In this document: positions 1 to 8,277 of the stretch, one piece after another
Layout: the number at the start of each line of letters is the position of its first letter
How positions within the stretch are numbered: position 1 is the stretch's first letter
NCBI RefSeq assembly: GCF_020164555.1
Contig: NZ_JAIQZB010000011.1
Location: 88,897-152,896, forward strand
Origin: Salegentibacter lacus
GTDB lineage: Bacteria > Bacteroidota > Bacteroidia > Flavobacteriales > Flavobacteriaceae
DNA length: 64,000 bases
Direction: 5' to 3'
Notes under the pieces: generated by a model
Database searches by the model: none
The model's input: the letters and a program-made list of their open reading frames with translations, nothing else
What the model was told of the DNA's origin: nothing
Program-made: the position numbers and the translations under genes

Positions 1-1
1 A

Positions 2-217
2 CTTACCGAAGAGCAATACCAATATATTCAGGAAGAAATCAAATATGGAGGCAGGACAATTCTTGAAGAAGAGACTCTCGGGGGATATGAAATTACGCTT
101 CACGTTGGCGTACCAAATATCTATACTTATTTGGAGATGAATTATATTAATAAGATTGATCTTGGAGAAGTAGAATGGACTTTTAAAATTTTTAATAAAC
201 AATCTTCCTGTAACTAA
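2..217 (+). CDS. 3' end of a hypothetical protein (cut by window edge)
   Basis: An open frame enters from the left edge and stops at TAA 215-217, giving 71 residues with no start in view. The visible part is acidic and polar, with a beta-rich middle and the ending KQSSCN. I recognise no family. The next ORF starts 7 bp later on the same strand, so the two may be co-transcribed. The call rests on frame continuity and normal residue usage only. Confidence 0.5.
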   Translation, partial: LTEEQYQYIQEEIKYGGRTILEEETLGGYEITLHVGVPNIYTYLEMNYINKIDLGEVEWTFKIFNKQSSCN

Positions 218-224
218 AAGAATA

Positions 225-518
225 ATGATATCAGAATATAGAGAAAAAATAATTCTTACCTATAGACAGTTACTTAAAATGCACGAGGAACTGCTCACCA
301 AGATAATTAATGTTGGAATGACCGGAGAATACGCTGAAGTAAATATAGTTTTTAAGCCCGGCGACACCTATAAATTTGATCTTGAACAATTTCGAGGAAC
401 TAAAGACAATAACCTGAATAAACTACTGACTTTTTTCGATGACCTAGAAAACCTTATGAACTCCCTGGCAAATATTAACGGGATTACCGAAGAGGAGCTT
501 GAGGATGTGAATTTATAA
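225..518 (+). CDS. hypothetical protein, 97 aa
   Basis: Starts with ATG 225, 7 bp after the preceding partial gene, and ends at TAA 516-518. The 97-residue product has a helical N-terminal half, a short strand-like centre (residues about 35-55) and an acidic C-terminus ending EELEDVNL. No signal peptide or membrane segment is visible. It probably forms a two-gene unit with the upstream partial gene. Function is unknown. Confidence 0.55.
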   Translation: MISEYREKIILTYRQLLKMHEELLTKIINVGMTGEYAEVNIVFKPGDTYKFDLEQFRGTKDNNLNKLLTFFDDLENLMNSLANINGITEEELEDVNL

Positions 519-556
519 ATATAGATTTGAGAATACACCTAGCAAGTTAGAAAGTA

Positions 557-2122
557 CTAATTTTTCATAAATAACTCTCTGTAGGTTTCCTCTATTTCAC
601 TTATCTCCTCTGCTTTTAGTTTTACAAATTCTTTCTCGCGGGCCCTTTTAGATAAATCTCCCTCATTCTGTTCAAGAAATCTTACCAGGAGGGCTACCAT
701 TTTATCTGGCATTTCATATTCGTCATCCAACCATCTTTTAAAAGCATCATAAGCTGTAAGGTATTGGATTTCCTCAGGAATTATATTGTCTATGGTATCG
801 TTTACGCAATCATATAAAAATTCCGTTTGCTTAGTAATGTCAAAAAAGCGGTAGTAATCCAGAGTATCGTTTATTACCTGAACATTGTTGTCTGATGTTT
901 GTTCCCACTCAATATGATCAAGAAGTGGGTGCGAATAATCTTCTAGAATCCTTCTATAGTCATTAATATGATCAAGAATAGAAGCTGAGACAGGGAATAT
1001 TACCCCTTGTTGAGAAAATTTTTTCTTCGCCAGGAGATGATGGATTATATATCTATGAATCCGCCCGTTCCCATCTACAAAGGGATGAATAAACACAAAA
1101 CCAAAAGCAATTTTTGCTGCGGCCATGACTGCTGAAAAATCATTTTCAAGTAATAATTGATTTGTATCAAGCAAGCCTTTTATTAGCTTAGGCAGATCAT
1201 CAGGCTTTGCGGAAATATGATCTGGTATTGGTGCCCCAGTTGTCCTATCATGTTCTCCAATAAAGCCTCCTTTTTCCCTGAAACCCATCTCTATGAATCG
1301 ACTGTTTTCAATCACCACTTGCTGCAATCTCACGAATTCCTCTTCTGAAAGATCTTTTGTTCCTGCCTGTCCTATCGCTTTCCCCCATCTAGCTGCACGT
1401 TTGCTTGGAGGGTTTTCTCCTTCTATAGTGAAAGAAGCTTTAGAATCCTTTAAAAGAAGAAACGACGAAGCTCTTTGTATGATATCCTTACGTACACCCT
1501 TTAAATATTCAGTTTTTTTCTTCTCTAAATCGGCCTGAGAGAATTCAAGTTTAGCGGTTCTACGAATCAATGGACAAAAATATGGCGTGCCTGGGAGGTT
1601 ATTAATCACCAAATGACGTTTTGATTTTGTTCCATTTATAGCAAACTGAAGATTACTATCTATAGCGAAAACGTAACTTTTTTTAGTGAGGACCTTCTTT
1701 TGAGGAATCTCTTTTTCCATAATCCATTCCAACAAGAACCATATTCTCCGGCTATATTGCCCGGTAGGTTCAATATCCGTCAGCTTATATAGTTCTTCTT
1801 CAGAAAAGTACCTGGTGAGTGCACTAAACACTAATAAATTTACCCCTTCATATTTTAAACTGAATACCAAATGCTTATAAAGGGCCTCGATTCTGGAAAG
1901 TTTTACATGATCTTCGGGCAAGTAACTAGGTTGGAAAACCCGCCAGTCCTCCGTTTCAAAAGATTTGTTTTGATCACAAATCAAAGCCACAGGTTTGTGG
2001 ATAGGAATATTAAGACCTAGCTTATCAATTATGGCGGCGTATCCTACGACGACGCCTCTTTCTGGTTTTTCCAGACCGTGAAAAACGGGTGCATCAGAAT
2101 AAAAATGGGCGGGATTAAGCAT
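557..2122 (-). CDS. Fic domain protein (predicted AMPylase, class II type)
   Basis: 521 residues. The Fic core motif HPFVDGNGRIHR is at about residues 346-357 and keeps the catalytic His and the GNGRxxR anion-binding loop. About 110 residues earlier, SFTIEG (about 230-235) fits the autoinhibitory [S/T]xxxE[G/N] helix of class II Fic proteins, in which the Glu blocks ATP binding until released. The N-terminal 200 residues and the C-terminal 150 residues flank the core and may hold target-recognition or wHTH parts; I do not recognise them. Fic enzymes usually transfer AMP to a protein hydroxyl. No separate antitoxin gene is adjacent, which fits intramolecular inhibition. The upstream region carries helically spaced repeats that may be its operator. 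Confidence 0.88.
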   Translation of the reverse strand: MLNPAHFYSDAPVFHGLEKPERGVVVGYAAIIDKLGLNIPIHKPVALICDQNKSFETEDWRVFQPSYLPEDHVKLSRIEALYKHLVFSLKYEGVNLLVFSALTRYFSEEELYKLTDIEPTGQYSRRIWFLLEWIMEKEIPQKKVLTKKSYVFAIDSNLQFAINGTKSKRHLVINNLPGTPYFCPLIRRTAKLEFSQADLEKKKTEYLKGVRKDIIQRASSFLLLKDSKASFTIEGENPPSKRAARWGKAIGQAGTKDLSEEEFVRLQQVVIENSRFIEMGFREKGGFIGEHDRTTGAPIPDHISAKPDDLPKLIKGLLDTNQLLLENDFSAVMAAAKIAFGFVFIHPFVDGNGRIHRYIIHHLLAKKKFSQQGVIFPVSASILDHINDYRRILEDYSHPLLDHIEWEQTSDNNVQVINDTLDYYRFFDITKQTEFLYDCVNDTIDNIIPEEIQYLTAYDAFKRWLDDEYEMPDKMVALLVRFLEQNEGDLSKRAREKEFVKLKAEEISEIEETYRELFMKN

Positions 2123-2138
2123 TTAAAATTAAATTTAA

Positions 2139-2217
2139 GCGCAAGATAAGTGAAAAATAGGAGCAATACACAAAAAATGAGCGCATAATATAAAGTTTAA
2201 TTAAAAATAGGCGCATT
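2139..2217. promoter_or_regulatory. possible iterated operator upstream of the Fic gene
   Basis: Three imperfect copies of AAAAAT(A/G)(G/A)GMGCA begin at 2153, 2173 and 2203, i.e. 20 and 30 bp apart. A GCGCA half-copy lies at 2139-2143. Near-integral helical spacing just upstream of the Fic start (2122) suggests repeated protein binding on one DNA face. No binding protein is known. Confidence 0.35.
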
Positions 2218-2243
2218 GCTATAGGAAAATTTAAATCATTTTA

Positions 2244-2264
2244 TAGCGACATACTTTGTCGCTA
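2244..2264. promoter_or_regulatory. perfect 8-bp inverted repeat, operator-like
   Basis: TAGCGACA (2244-2251) and TGTCGCTA (2257-2264) flank TACTT. It lies between the divergent Fic gene and the small gene at 2299, about 35 bp upstream of the latter's ATG. There is no T-run, so an operator or 5'-UTR hairpin is more likely than a terminator. Confidence 0.4.
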
Positions 2265-2298
2265 ATAATGCCTTAATTTGTTATATACAATCGAGATA

Positions 2299-2501
2299 AT
2301 GAGTAGATCCAATAGAAAAACCCCTATTACCAGGCTTCGTCTGAAAAAGCCAATCGCAAATTAAGAAGAATCGTAAAAGAAAAAATTGCAGTTCCGGAAA
2401 AAGAGCTTCCGCAGAAAAAAGAAATTTCGGATATCTGGAATTGGGGAAAAGATGGTAAAACATTCAGAGCTGATTTAACCAACAAAGAAAAAACCAAGTA
2501 A
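2299..2501 (+). pseudogene. small basic flavobacterial protein, frameshifted
   Basis: ATG 2299 opens with MSRSNRKTPIT, typical of a small conserved flavobacterial protein, but the frame stops after 21 codons. From about 2338 a second frame continues with SEKANRKLRRIVKEKIAVPE and runs to TAA 2499-2501. The span is 203 nt, one short of 68 codons, so a single-base deletion near 2330-2338 would explain it. The end is 1 nt before the ATG of the hydrolase at 2503, indicating an original operon. It could be a sequencing error. Function of the family is unknown. Confidence 0.55.
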
Positions 2502-2502
2502 T

Positions 2503-2991
2503 ATGAATGTACTTTACCTCCACGGACTAAAGAGTAAACTGAAGAAACCAAAACGAGAAATACTGGAAAATTACGGCCAGGTGTTTGCACCTGACATTGA
2601 TTATTCAACAGAACATTTTCAACCGAAAAATATTCTAAAGCAATTACCAAATACAGAATTCAATGTAGTGATGGGAAGTAGTATGGGCGCGTTAAATGCT
2701 TATGCTATTTCAGAGATTATCGGCAGGCCGGCTTTATTGTTTAATCCGCCTTTGGTTAAATACCGGGAAAAAGAATTCAGCCATAAATTTACTCGAGGAC
2801 TTTCTCCGAAAAATATATTACTGGGAGGAAGTGACGATGTGGTGAACGCAACCGAAACCTTAAACTTTCTAGGACAAAACCTGCAAAAATCTGAACTGAA
2901 TATAAAAGTGCTACCGGAATTAGGTCATCGAATTTCTATAGATGTTTTTACTGATCAGGTTAAAGAATTCTTTAAAGATATTTGTGCTTAA
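2503..2991 (+). CDS. YqiA-like alpha/beta hydrolase (esterase)
   Basis: 162 residues with the compact YqiA/UPF0227 layout. The N-terminal strand and oxyanion region is VLYLHGLKS, the nucleophile elbow is GSSMG (about residues 57-61), and the catalytic His is probably in ELGHRIS near the C-terminus. No signal peptide, so cytoplasmic. Family members hydrolyse short acyl esters in vitro; the natural substrate is unknown. It starts 1 nt after the stop of the frameshifted small gene and is probably translationally coupled to it. Confidence 0.75.
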   Translation: MNVLYLHGLKSKLKKPKREILENYGQVFAPDIDYSTEHFQPKNILKQLPNTEFNVVMGSSMGALNAYAISEIIGRPALLFNPPLVKYREKEFSHKFTRGLSPKNILLGGSDDVVNATETLNFLGQNLQKSELNIKVLPELGHRISIDVFTDQVKEFFKDICA

Positions 2992-3087
2992 AACTATTAA
3001 ACCTGGTTCGTCCGTTAGAGTAATTCCGATGGCATCGGGATTGTATCGAGAACAATTTTTGAACTACAATTAAATAACAAAAAAACT

Positions 3088-3984
3088 ATGTCTTTACGCC
3101 AAACTATAAAACGCCATTATAAAATCATCTCTCTGCTTAGGTTACGCCCTATGAGTTATGAGGATGTTCAGGATGAAATGGCTGATGATCCCGATTCTGT
3201 TGAGGAAAAGCTACTAACTTCTCAACGTACTTTTCAACGAGATCTCGAGGATATTGCTTCTATTCATAACATTGTAATAAAATGTAATCGAAGTACTAAT
3301 AAATATTACATCAACGAGGATGTTGAGGAAACGCATTCTCAGAGATTACGGGAAAATTTTGATCTTTTAAATGCCATTAGACTTTCAAAAAGTTTTGGGA
3401 ACCAACTTATTTTTGAGGAAAGAAAACCCCTGGGCACACATCATTTAGCGGGTTTACTACACGCCAGTCAGAATTTCTTAGAAGTAGCGTTTGAATATTA
3501 TAAATTTTGGGATGCTTCAATTAGTAATCGCAAGGTGAAACCCATTGCGCTTAAAGAAGCCCGGAACCGTTGGTACCTTATTGCAGAAGATACTAAAGAC
3601 GATATTATTAAAAATTTTTCGCTCGATCGAATTAAAAATCTGGAAATTACCAAAGACAAGTTTAAGCCAATTAAATACCAGGCACACGAAGAATTCAAAG
3701 ATAGCTTCGGAATAATAAACGGCACAGATGAAGAACCAGTTAAAGTTATCCTATCATTTACACCCAGGGAAGGCAGGTATGTAGAATCACTTCCACTACA
3801 CCATAGTCAGCAGTTAATTTTGAGTAATGATGATGAGATTAGATTTAGTTATTTTATTCGTCCTACCTACGATTTTAGAATGGAAATTCTTTCTTATGGC
3901 GACCAGGTAAAAGTAGTAGAACCCGAAAGCCTAAAATTGGAAATCAAAAAGGAATTAAAGCGTTGCATAGCAAACTATAAATAA
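3088..3984 (+). CDS. WYL-domain transcriptional regulator
   Basis: 298 residues. The N-terminal about 65 residues form a winged helix ending in SQRTFQRDLEDI, the usual HTH-WYL junction. The middle is a WYL ligand-sensing domain in which RNRWYLIAED (about 152-161) supplies the eponymous motif. A C-terminal strand-rich WCX-like extension follows. WYL proteins bind nucleotides or nucleic acids and regulate many defence loci. It lies between the Fic/hydrolase block and the methylase-kinase operon and may regulate either; no operator was identified. Confidence 0.85.
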   Translation: MSLRQTIKRHYKIISLLRLRPMSYEDVQDEMADDPDSVEEKLLTSQRTFQRDLEDIASIHNIVIKCNRSTNKYYINEDVEETHSQRLRENFDLLNAIRLSKSFGNQLIFEERKPLGTHHLAGLLHASQNFLEVAFEYYKFWDASISNRKVKPIALKEARNRWYLIAEDTKDDIIKNFSLDRIKNLEITKDKFKPIKYQAHEEFKDSFGIINGTDEEPVKVILSFTPREGRYVESLPLHHSQQLILSNDDEIRFSYFIRPTYDFRMEILSYGDQVKVVEPESLKLEIKKELKRCIANYK

Positions 3985-4053
3985 AAGACAGCCATTATTT
4001 AGGCATTTACCTTAATAGATTTTCTAAACTCATCACTCTCAATAAGCTTTTAA

Positions 4054-4491
4054 ATGACCATCAAACAACTTGCCCAAATCTTTATCTTCAGTTGCTTTCT
4101 TAATGGTACTGTTAATGCCCAGGCGGTAAAAGAAGAGAACAAATATGGAGAGCAGCTTTATTTGGTTGATGGCAATACGCTAAAGCAAAAAAATAAATAT
4201 GGAGAGGATCTATTCTACTGGAACGGCGAAGAAATTAAACTAAAGAATAAATACGGCAAAAGCCTCTATTATTTAGATGGCAACACGGTAAAACTCGAAA
4301 ATAAATATGGAGATCGTTTATATGAGTTTGATGGTTATTACATCCGGTACCGTGATAAGTACGGATCTAAAATCTGGTATTTGGATGGCAGAGTTTTAAA
4401 ACGAAAAGACAAATACGGGGAAGCAGTTTTCTATTTTGAAGGCATCCCTGATAGATGGGTACTGGTGGCTTTGCTGGATCTAGCTAATTAA
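4054..4491 (+). CDS. exported protein of tandem about 19-residue repeats (beta-flower-like)
   Basis: 145 residues. A signal peptide (about 1-22, ending VNAQA) is followed by six tandem imperfect repeats with consensus NKYGxxLYYLDGNTVKLK, from about residue 27 to 135. The regular G-Y-G and (Y/W)-DG spacing predicts short beta hairpins. The pattern recalls the Bacteroidota 5-fold beta-flower family, though that is recall and not a search. The protein is expected in the periplasm or outer membrane. There is no evident link to the neighbouring regulator genes. Confidence 0.6.
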   Translation: MTIKQLAQIFIFSCFLNGTVNAQAVKEENKYGEQLYLVDGNTLKQKNKYGEDLFYWNGEEIKLKNKYGKSLYYLDGNTVKLENKYGDRLYEFDGYYIRYRDKYGSKIWYLDGRVLKRKDKYGEAVFYFEGIPDRWVLVALLDLAN

Positions 4492-4727
4492 GATAAACTT
4501 TTTAAAGCTCTCAAAGTTTGTTTAAATTTACATTTATTAAGAAAATTTGCAGGTCTCCCTAAACTAAATAGATAATCAGGATATTTCAGCTGCCTTTGTT
4601 CTATCAATTAATCCCATCAAAATTAATATTTATTTATTTTTAAAATTTATGTGTGTATTTGAATTGCATACAATTGCCTTTAATTTGTAATCCGATTACA
4701 AAAAGAAATTTAACCAAGACCTATTAT

Positions 4728-7211
4728 ATGATTCCTTTATTAGCAACTATAGCTTTATTCCAAACAGTAAGAAATCTTTATAAAAGTAATCTCTCAGATC
4801 AAGAAGTGACTTTGCTTGAGTGTTTTTTGTTATTAATGGAAAAAGAAGAATTACTTAATTCTTTGAGCAAAGTGGGTAATAGTGATGCTAAGAGAATAAT
4901 ATATAAATCTTCCAATATAGAGTTAATTCAGCTTTATGATGCTTACTTGAAGGAAATAGTTGAGAAAGCTAGAAAACCATTTTTTTCAAATTTATGCAGT
5001 GCAATTTTATCTGCAACAGAACAGATTAATGACAGTGAAATACCAAGCTTGTTTGACAGTCGTATTAAAACCTACATTGAAAAGCAATCTACTGGAGATG
5101 AGCTCCAACCAAAAGAGTTAACTCTGCTTTTAAATCATTTTTTACCTAAAGATGAAAATCAAAAATACTATAATCCATTCGGTGGACTAGCATCACTAGC
5201 AATAGATCTTCCTTCAACGATTAATTATTATGGAGAAGAATTAAATATATCTGTTTGGCTATTGGCTAAAATGCGAATGATGATATATGATTGTCCAGCC
5301 CATTTTCTTTTTAAAAATAAGAATAGTATTGAAGGTTGGTGCTATACAGCGGGAGATAGTTTATACGATTATATTTCTTATAACCCTCCTTTCAATTTGC
5401 AATTAGATGAATCATTTCCTCACCTTCTTGAAGATGAAAAATTTGGAGATTATCGTAATGCGAATACCTTGATTGTTTCGCAAACCTTTAAAAAACTTAA
5501 AAAGAGTGGGACAATGTCTTTCGTAATGCCTAATGGTTTTCTTAGTAGTAATAAACCGAAGGATAAAGCATTCCGGAAATACTTGTCTGAGAATAACTAT
5601 TTAAAATATGTAATTTCTTTACCTGAAAAGATCCTCCACTTCACGTCTATATCTGTTAATGTGATAGTTCTGTCAAAAGAAATGTCTGGAAATAAAATTC
5701 GATTTGTAGATGGATCTGATTTGTTTAGTAATGAATCTGGAAAACTAAATAAAATTGATATAAAAAGGTTGTTTTCTGAGATTGACCGGGAAAATAATTC
5801 AAAACTTTCAAAATCTGTTGACTCTGAATTTATTGCGGAAAACGATTATAATCTTTCCATTAATCGCTATGTTTTTGAAAAACCTGTCATAGACCGATTA
5901 GATGAAATTAGATTAGAAAAATTATCTGATATAATTAGTTTAATACCTATAGAAAAACCAACTCAGCTTGAAGCAAGATTGATCAATATAGGGGAACTAT
6001 CGGACGATAAATTAAATTCTAAGATAGAGTTAAGTAGATTACCGATTAAGGAAGTGAAATCCTCCTCAAGCTTACTTAGCAGAAGTTCAATGTTAATAGC
6101 TACTCTGGGGAACAGCATCAAGCCTACACTGTTTCAACCGGATAATAAAGAAACTGTTTATGAAAGAGGTAAGATTTTGGCGTTTACTGTTGATACAGAC
6201 TTAGTGCTTCCTGAATATCTCGTGATGGAACTACATAAAGATTATGTTCAAAACCAATTAGATAGAATTCGAAGCGGAAGTGGAATTCCTAGAATCCGAA
6301 AGAATGATCTTTTAAAGATAGAGATTGTTGTTCCTACTTTTGTTGAGCAGGAAAGAAAACTTAGCCGAGAATATCATAGGTTACATCAAGAAAAGCTAGA
6401 AGAGGTCAAAAAGATTTCTACAGATTTTAATATTGATGTTGCAGACGAAAATAGTTTTTTACGTCATCAGATCGCGGGATCAATGAAAAACCTTAGAAGT
6501 GCTTTTAAGTTTATCAATAAAATACTGGAGGATCAGGTTAAAACTGAAATGCCAGACTTATATAATTTAAAAGCAAATGACAAGCTGTCAAGCACATTAG
6601 GTGATTATTTAAGAATTATGGATAGAGACCTTTCTAGTGTTACCAAAATCCTTAACAAGGCTGGGACAGAAATTGACCTTACAGAACTTGAGGTCGAAAA
6701 AATAGATCTAATAAGGTTTGTCGAGAACTATAAAAAAGAAGTTAAGTCTCGTAATGGAGATCATTTTCTTCTGGAGGTGAATAAAGACAAAGCTGCGCTT
6801 TTAGAGAATGACCTTAAGACGGTTTATATTCTTGGAGACAAGGAAAAATTAAGACAGGTATTCGATAATATAGTCGCAAATGCATTAAAACATGGATTTG
6901 ATAATAAGATAGATTCTTCTAATAAAATAGTTTTTGAATTCATTTATGATTTCAAAAATGCCGAAGTTCAACTGGATATTTCAAACTCTGGAAATCCTCT
7001 GCCACCAGATTATTCTCATGGTTCATTTATAAGAAAAGGAAGCTCATCGGGTAAAAATGCTGGAGATGGCACTGGTGGGTGGTTTATTAATGAGGTTATG
7101 AAACTGCACAAAGGACACTTTGGTTTTACAGATGAAACCGGGCCTGAAGGTATTCCAGGTGACTTGGTAACTACAATAGAACTTACTTTTCCTATAATTT
7201 TAAAACAATAG
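4728..7211 (+). CDS. N6-methylase/specificity-like protein fused to a histidine kinase
   Basis: 827 residues from ATG 4728; an in-frame GTG at 4653 would add 25. Residues about 1-380 resemble HsdM: NPFGG near 149 in place of the usual DPxxGxG SAM motif, the NPPF catalytic motif at about 219-222, and LSINRY near 375, which also ends the bona fide HsdM downstream. Residues about 385-570 resemble an HsdS half (target-recognition region plus conserved coil). A DHp-like segment with LRHQIAG (His about 580) and a GHKL ATPase domain follow, with N-box NALKHG near 718 and G-box GDGTGG near 779. DNA recognition is thus joined to phosphorylation output in one chain. The receiver gene starts 2 nt later. 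I know no named system with this fusion. Confidence 0.8.
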   Translation: MIPLLATIALFQTVRNLYKSNLSDQEVTLLECFLLLMEKEELLNSLSKVGNSDAKRIIYKSSNIELIQLYDAYLKEIVEKARKPFFSNLCSAILSATEQINDSEIPSLFDSRIKTYIEKQSTGDELQPKELTLLLNHFLPKDENQKYYNPFGGLASLAIDLPSTINYYGEELNISVWLLAKMRMMIYDCPAHFLFKNKNSIEGWCYTAGDSLYDYISYNPPFNLQLDESFPHLLEDEKFGDYRNANTLIVSQTFKKLKKSGTMSFVMPNGFLSSNKPKDKAFRKYLSENNYLKYVISLPEKILHFTSISVNVIVLSKEMSGNKIRFVDGSDLFSNESGKLNKIDIKRLFSEIDRENNSKLSKSVDSEFIAENDYNLSINRYVFEKPVIDRLDEIRLEKLSDIISLIPIEKPTQLEARLINIGELSDDKLNSKIELSRLPIKEVKSSSSLLSRSSMLIATLGNSIKPTLFQPDNKETVYERGKILAFTVDTDLVLPEYLVMELHKDYVQNQLDRIRSGSGIPRIRKNDLLKIEIVVPTFVEQERKLSREYHRLHQEKLEEVKKISTDFNIDVADENSFLRHQIAGSMKNLRSAFKFINKILEDQVKTEMPDLYNLKANDKLSSTLGDYLRIMDRDLSSVTKILNKAGTEIDLTELEVEKIDLIRFVENYKKEVKSRNGDHFLLEVNKDKAALLENDLKTVYILGDKEKLRQVFDNIVANALKHGFDNKIDSSNKIVFEFIYDFKNAEVQLDISNSGNPLPPDYSHGSFIRKGSSSGKNAGDGTGGWFINEVMKLHKGHFGFTDETGPEGIPGDLVTTIELTFPIILKQ

Positions 7212-7213
7212 AT

Positions 7214-8128
7214 ATGTATAAGGTACTTTGGTTTGATGATAAATATGAAACTACTGAATTAATTGCTGATGAAGCTTTGTTGAAAGACATTAGGCTTATT
7301 GGTTATACTAATGCTAAAGACGGAATTGTTGAGTTAGAAGAAAGCTACAAGGAATACGATGCTGTTCTCTTAGACGGCCTGTTTTACGAAAATGCCGACC
7401 AGAGGGGAACGGAGTTAGATGATAATGCTTTCGGGCAGGTTGCAAAGGCTCTTTCTAATCTTAGAGCAAAGCAGATTTTTATGCCTTGGTACATATTATC
7501 AGGACAAAAGAAATTTAGGAAGGGAGATAGTCCTTTTATTAAACTTTTCAAAGATGAAAGTTATGCTGAGGGAAAAATTTTCGATAAGAATAAAGATGAA
7601 GATATAGAGAAATTGTGGGCAGAAATAAAAGATGCAGCGGATAAGAGGCCTCAGAGAAAAGCCAGGTTGTCTAATCCTGAAATCTTTAAAATTTTTGAGA
7701 AGGGGTGTTTACCAGAGGAAGTAGAAGACCAGGTTTTAAAATTATTAGCCAAGCCCTTACCTAGTGATAATTCGGAGTTGAAAGCTGTGCTCACAAATAT
7801 TAGAAGTGTACAGGAAAGTATTTTTCTTAAACTGGCCAGTATTAGAGTTATACCAAACAATATTAATTCTACCAATCAAAAAATAAAACACCTTTCAGGA
7901 AATATAAGTGCTCGGAGTAACTGGCAGGCCACAACTGCGGTTTACCAAAATCCCGAAATTGAAAACCTCCAAAGATGGATTTATTTTACATGTGGAAGTT
8001 ATATCCATCATTTGGAAAGTCAACATTACGATCAATATATGATATCCAATTACGCTATTGAATCACTTAAAATGGGGCTTATGGAACTCCTTCTCTGGTT
8101 CGAAAAAATCTACAAGGAGAATATTTAA
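7214..8128 (+). CDS. receiver-domain protein with unrecognised C-terminal domain
   Basis: 304 residues. The N-terminal about 135 residues read as a divergent receiver: acidic pair FDD at residues 8-9, phospho-acceptor Asp in VLLDG (about 54), a Ser in ILSGQ (about 96) and a Lys in KIFDKN (about 121). The C-terminal about 165 residues contain no HTH, GGDEF or LytTR pattern. They are helical, with WIYFTCGSYIHH near 255 and MELLLWFEKIY at the end. It is likely the phosphorylation partner of the fused kinase encoded 2 nt upstream. The output domain could be a protein-interaction or effector module; I do not recognise it. Confidence 0.7.
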   Translation: MYKVLWFDDKYETTELIADEALLKDIRLIGYTNAKDGIVELEESYKEYDAVLLDGLFYENADQRGTELDDNAFGQVAKALSNLRAKQIFMPWYILSGQKKFRKGDSPFIKLFKDESYAEGKIFDKNKDEDIEKLWAEIKDAADKRPQRKARLSNPEIFKIFEKGCLPEEVEDQVLKLLAKPLPSDNSELKAVLTNIRSVQESIFLKLASIRVIPNNINSTNQKIKHLSGNISARSNWQATTAVYQNPEIENLQRWIYFTCGSYIHHLESQHYDQYMISNYAIESLKMGLMELLLWFEKIYKENI

Positions 8129-8241
8129 AATAGATATTGTGAGATACTACGAATTATAAGGTTAACTACATAGTATTTTCAAAATGAAATTCCAAAATGC
8201 AGCATCGAAATACCATGCATTCCAAATGCACACTAGCTATA

Positions 8242-8249
8242 TATATTTG
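8242..8249 (+). promoter_or_regulatory. Bacteroidota -7 box (TAnnTTTG)
   Basis: TATATTTG is a perfect match to the TAnnTTTG -7 element of Bacteroidota sigma-ABfr promoters, 29 bp before the ATG at 8278. No clear TTG -33 element is visible at the usual spacing. It supports the 8278 start over the in-frame ATG at 8197, which would lie upstream of transcription. Confidence 0.5.
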
Positions 8250-8277
8250 TACTACGTTCAACCAGAAAACCAATCCT

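Noticed and set aside
4054..4491. WG-repeat or YD-repeat toxin-like protein
   Set aside because: The repeat lacks the WG dipeptide and the YD-repeat consensus; the protein is small and signal-peptide bearing.
4653..4727. N-terminal extension of the methylase-kinase fusion
   Set aside because: It begins with GTG and its composition does not look like protein; the ATG at 4728 fits the helical HsdM-like start.
8197..8277. Upstream ATG for the HNH gene
   Set aside because: It lies before the perfect -7 box at 8242-8249 and would bury the signal peptide.
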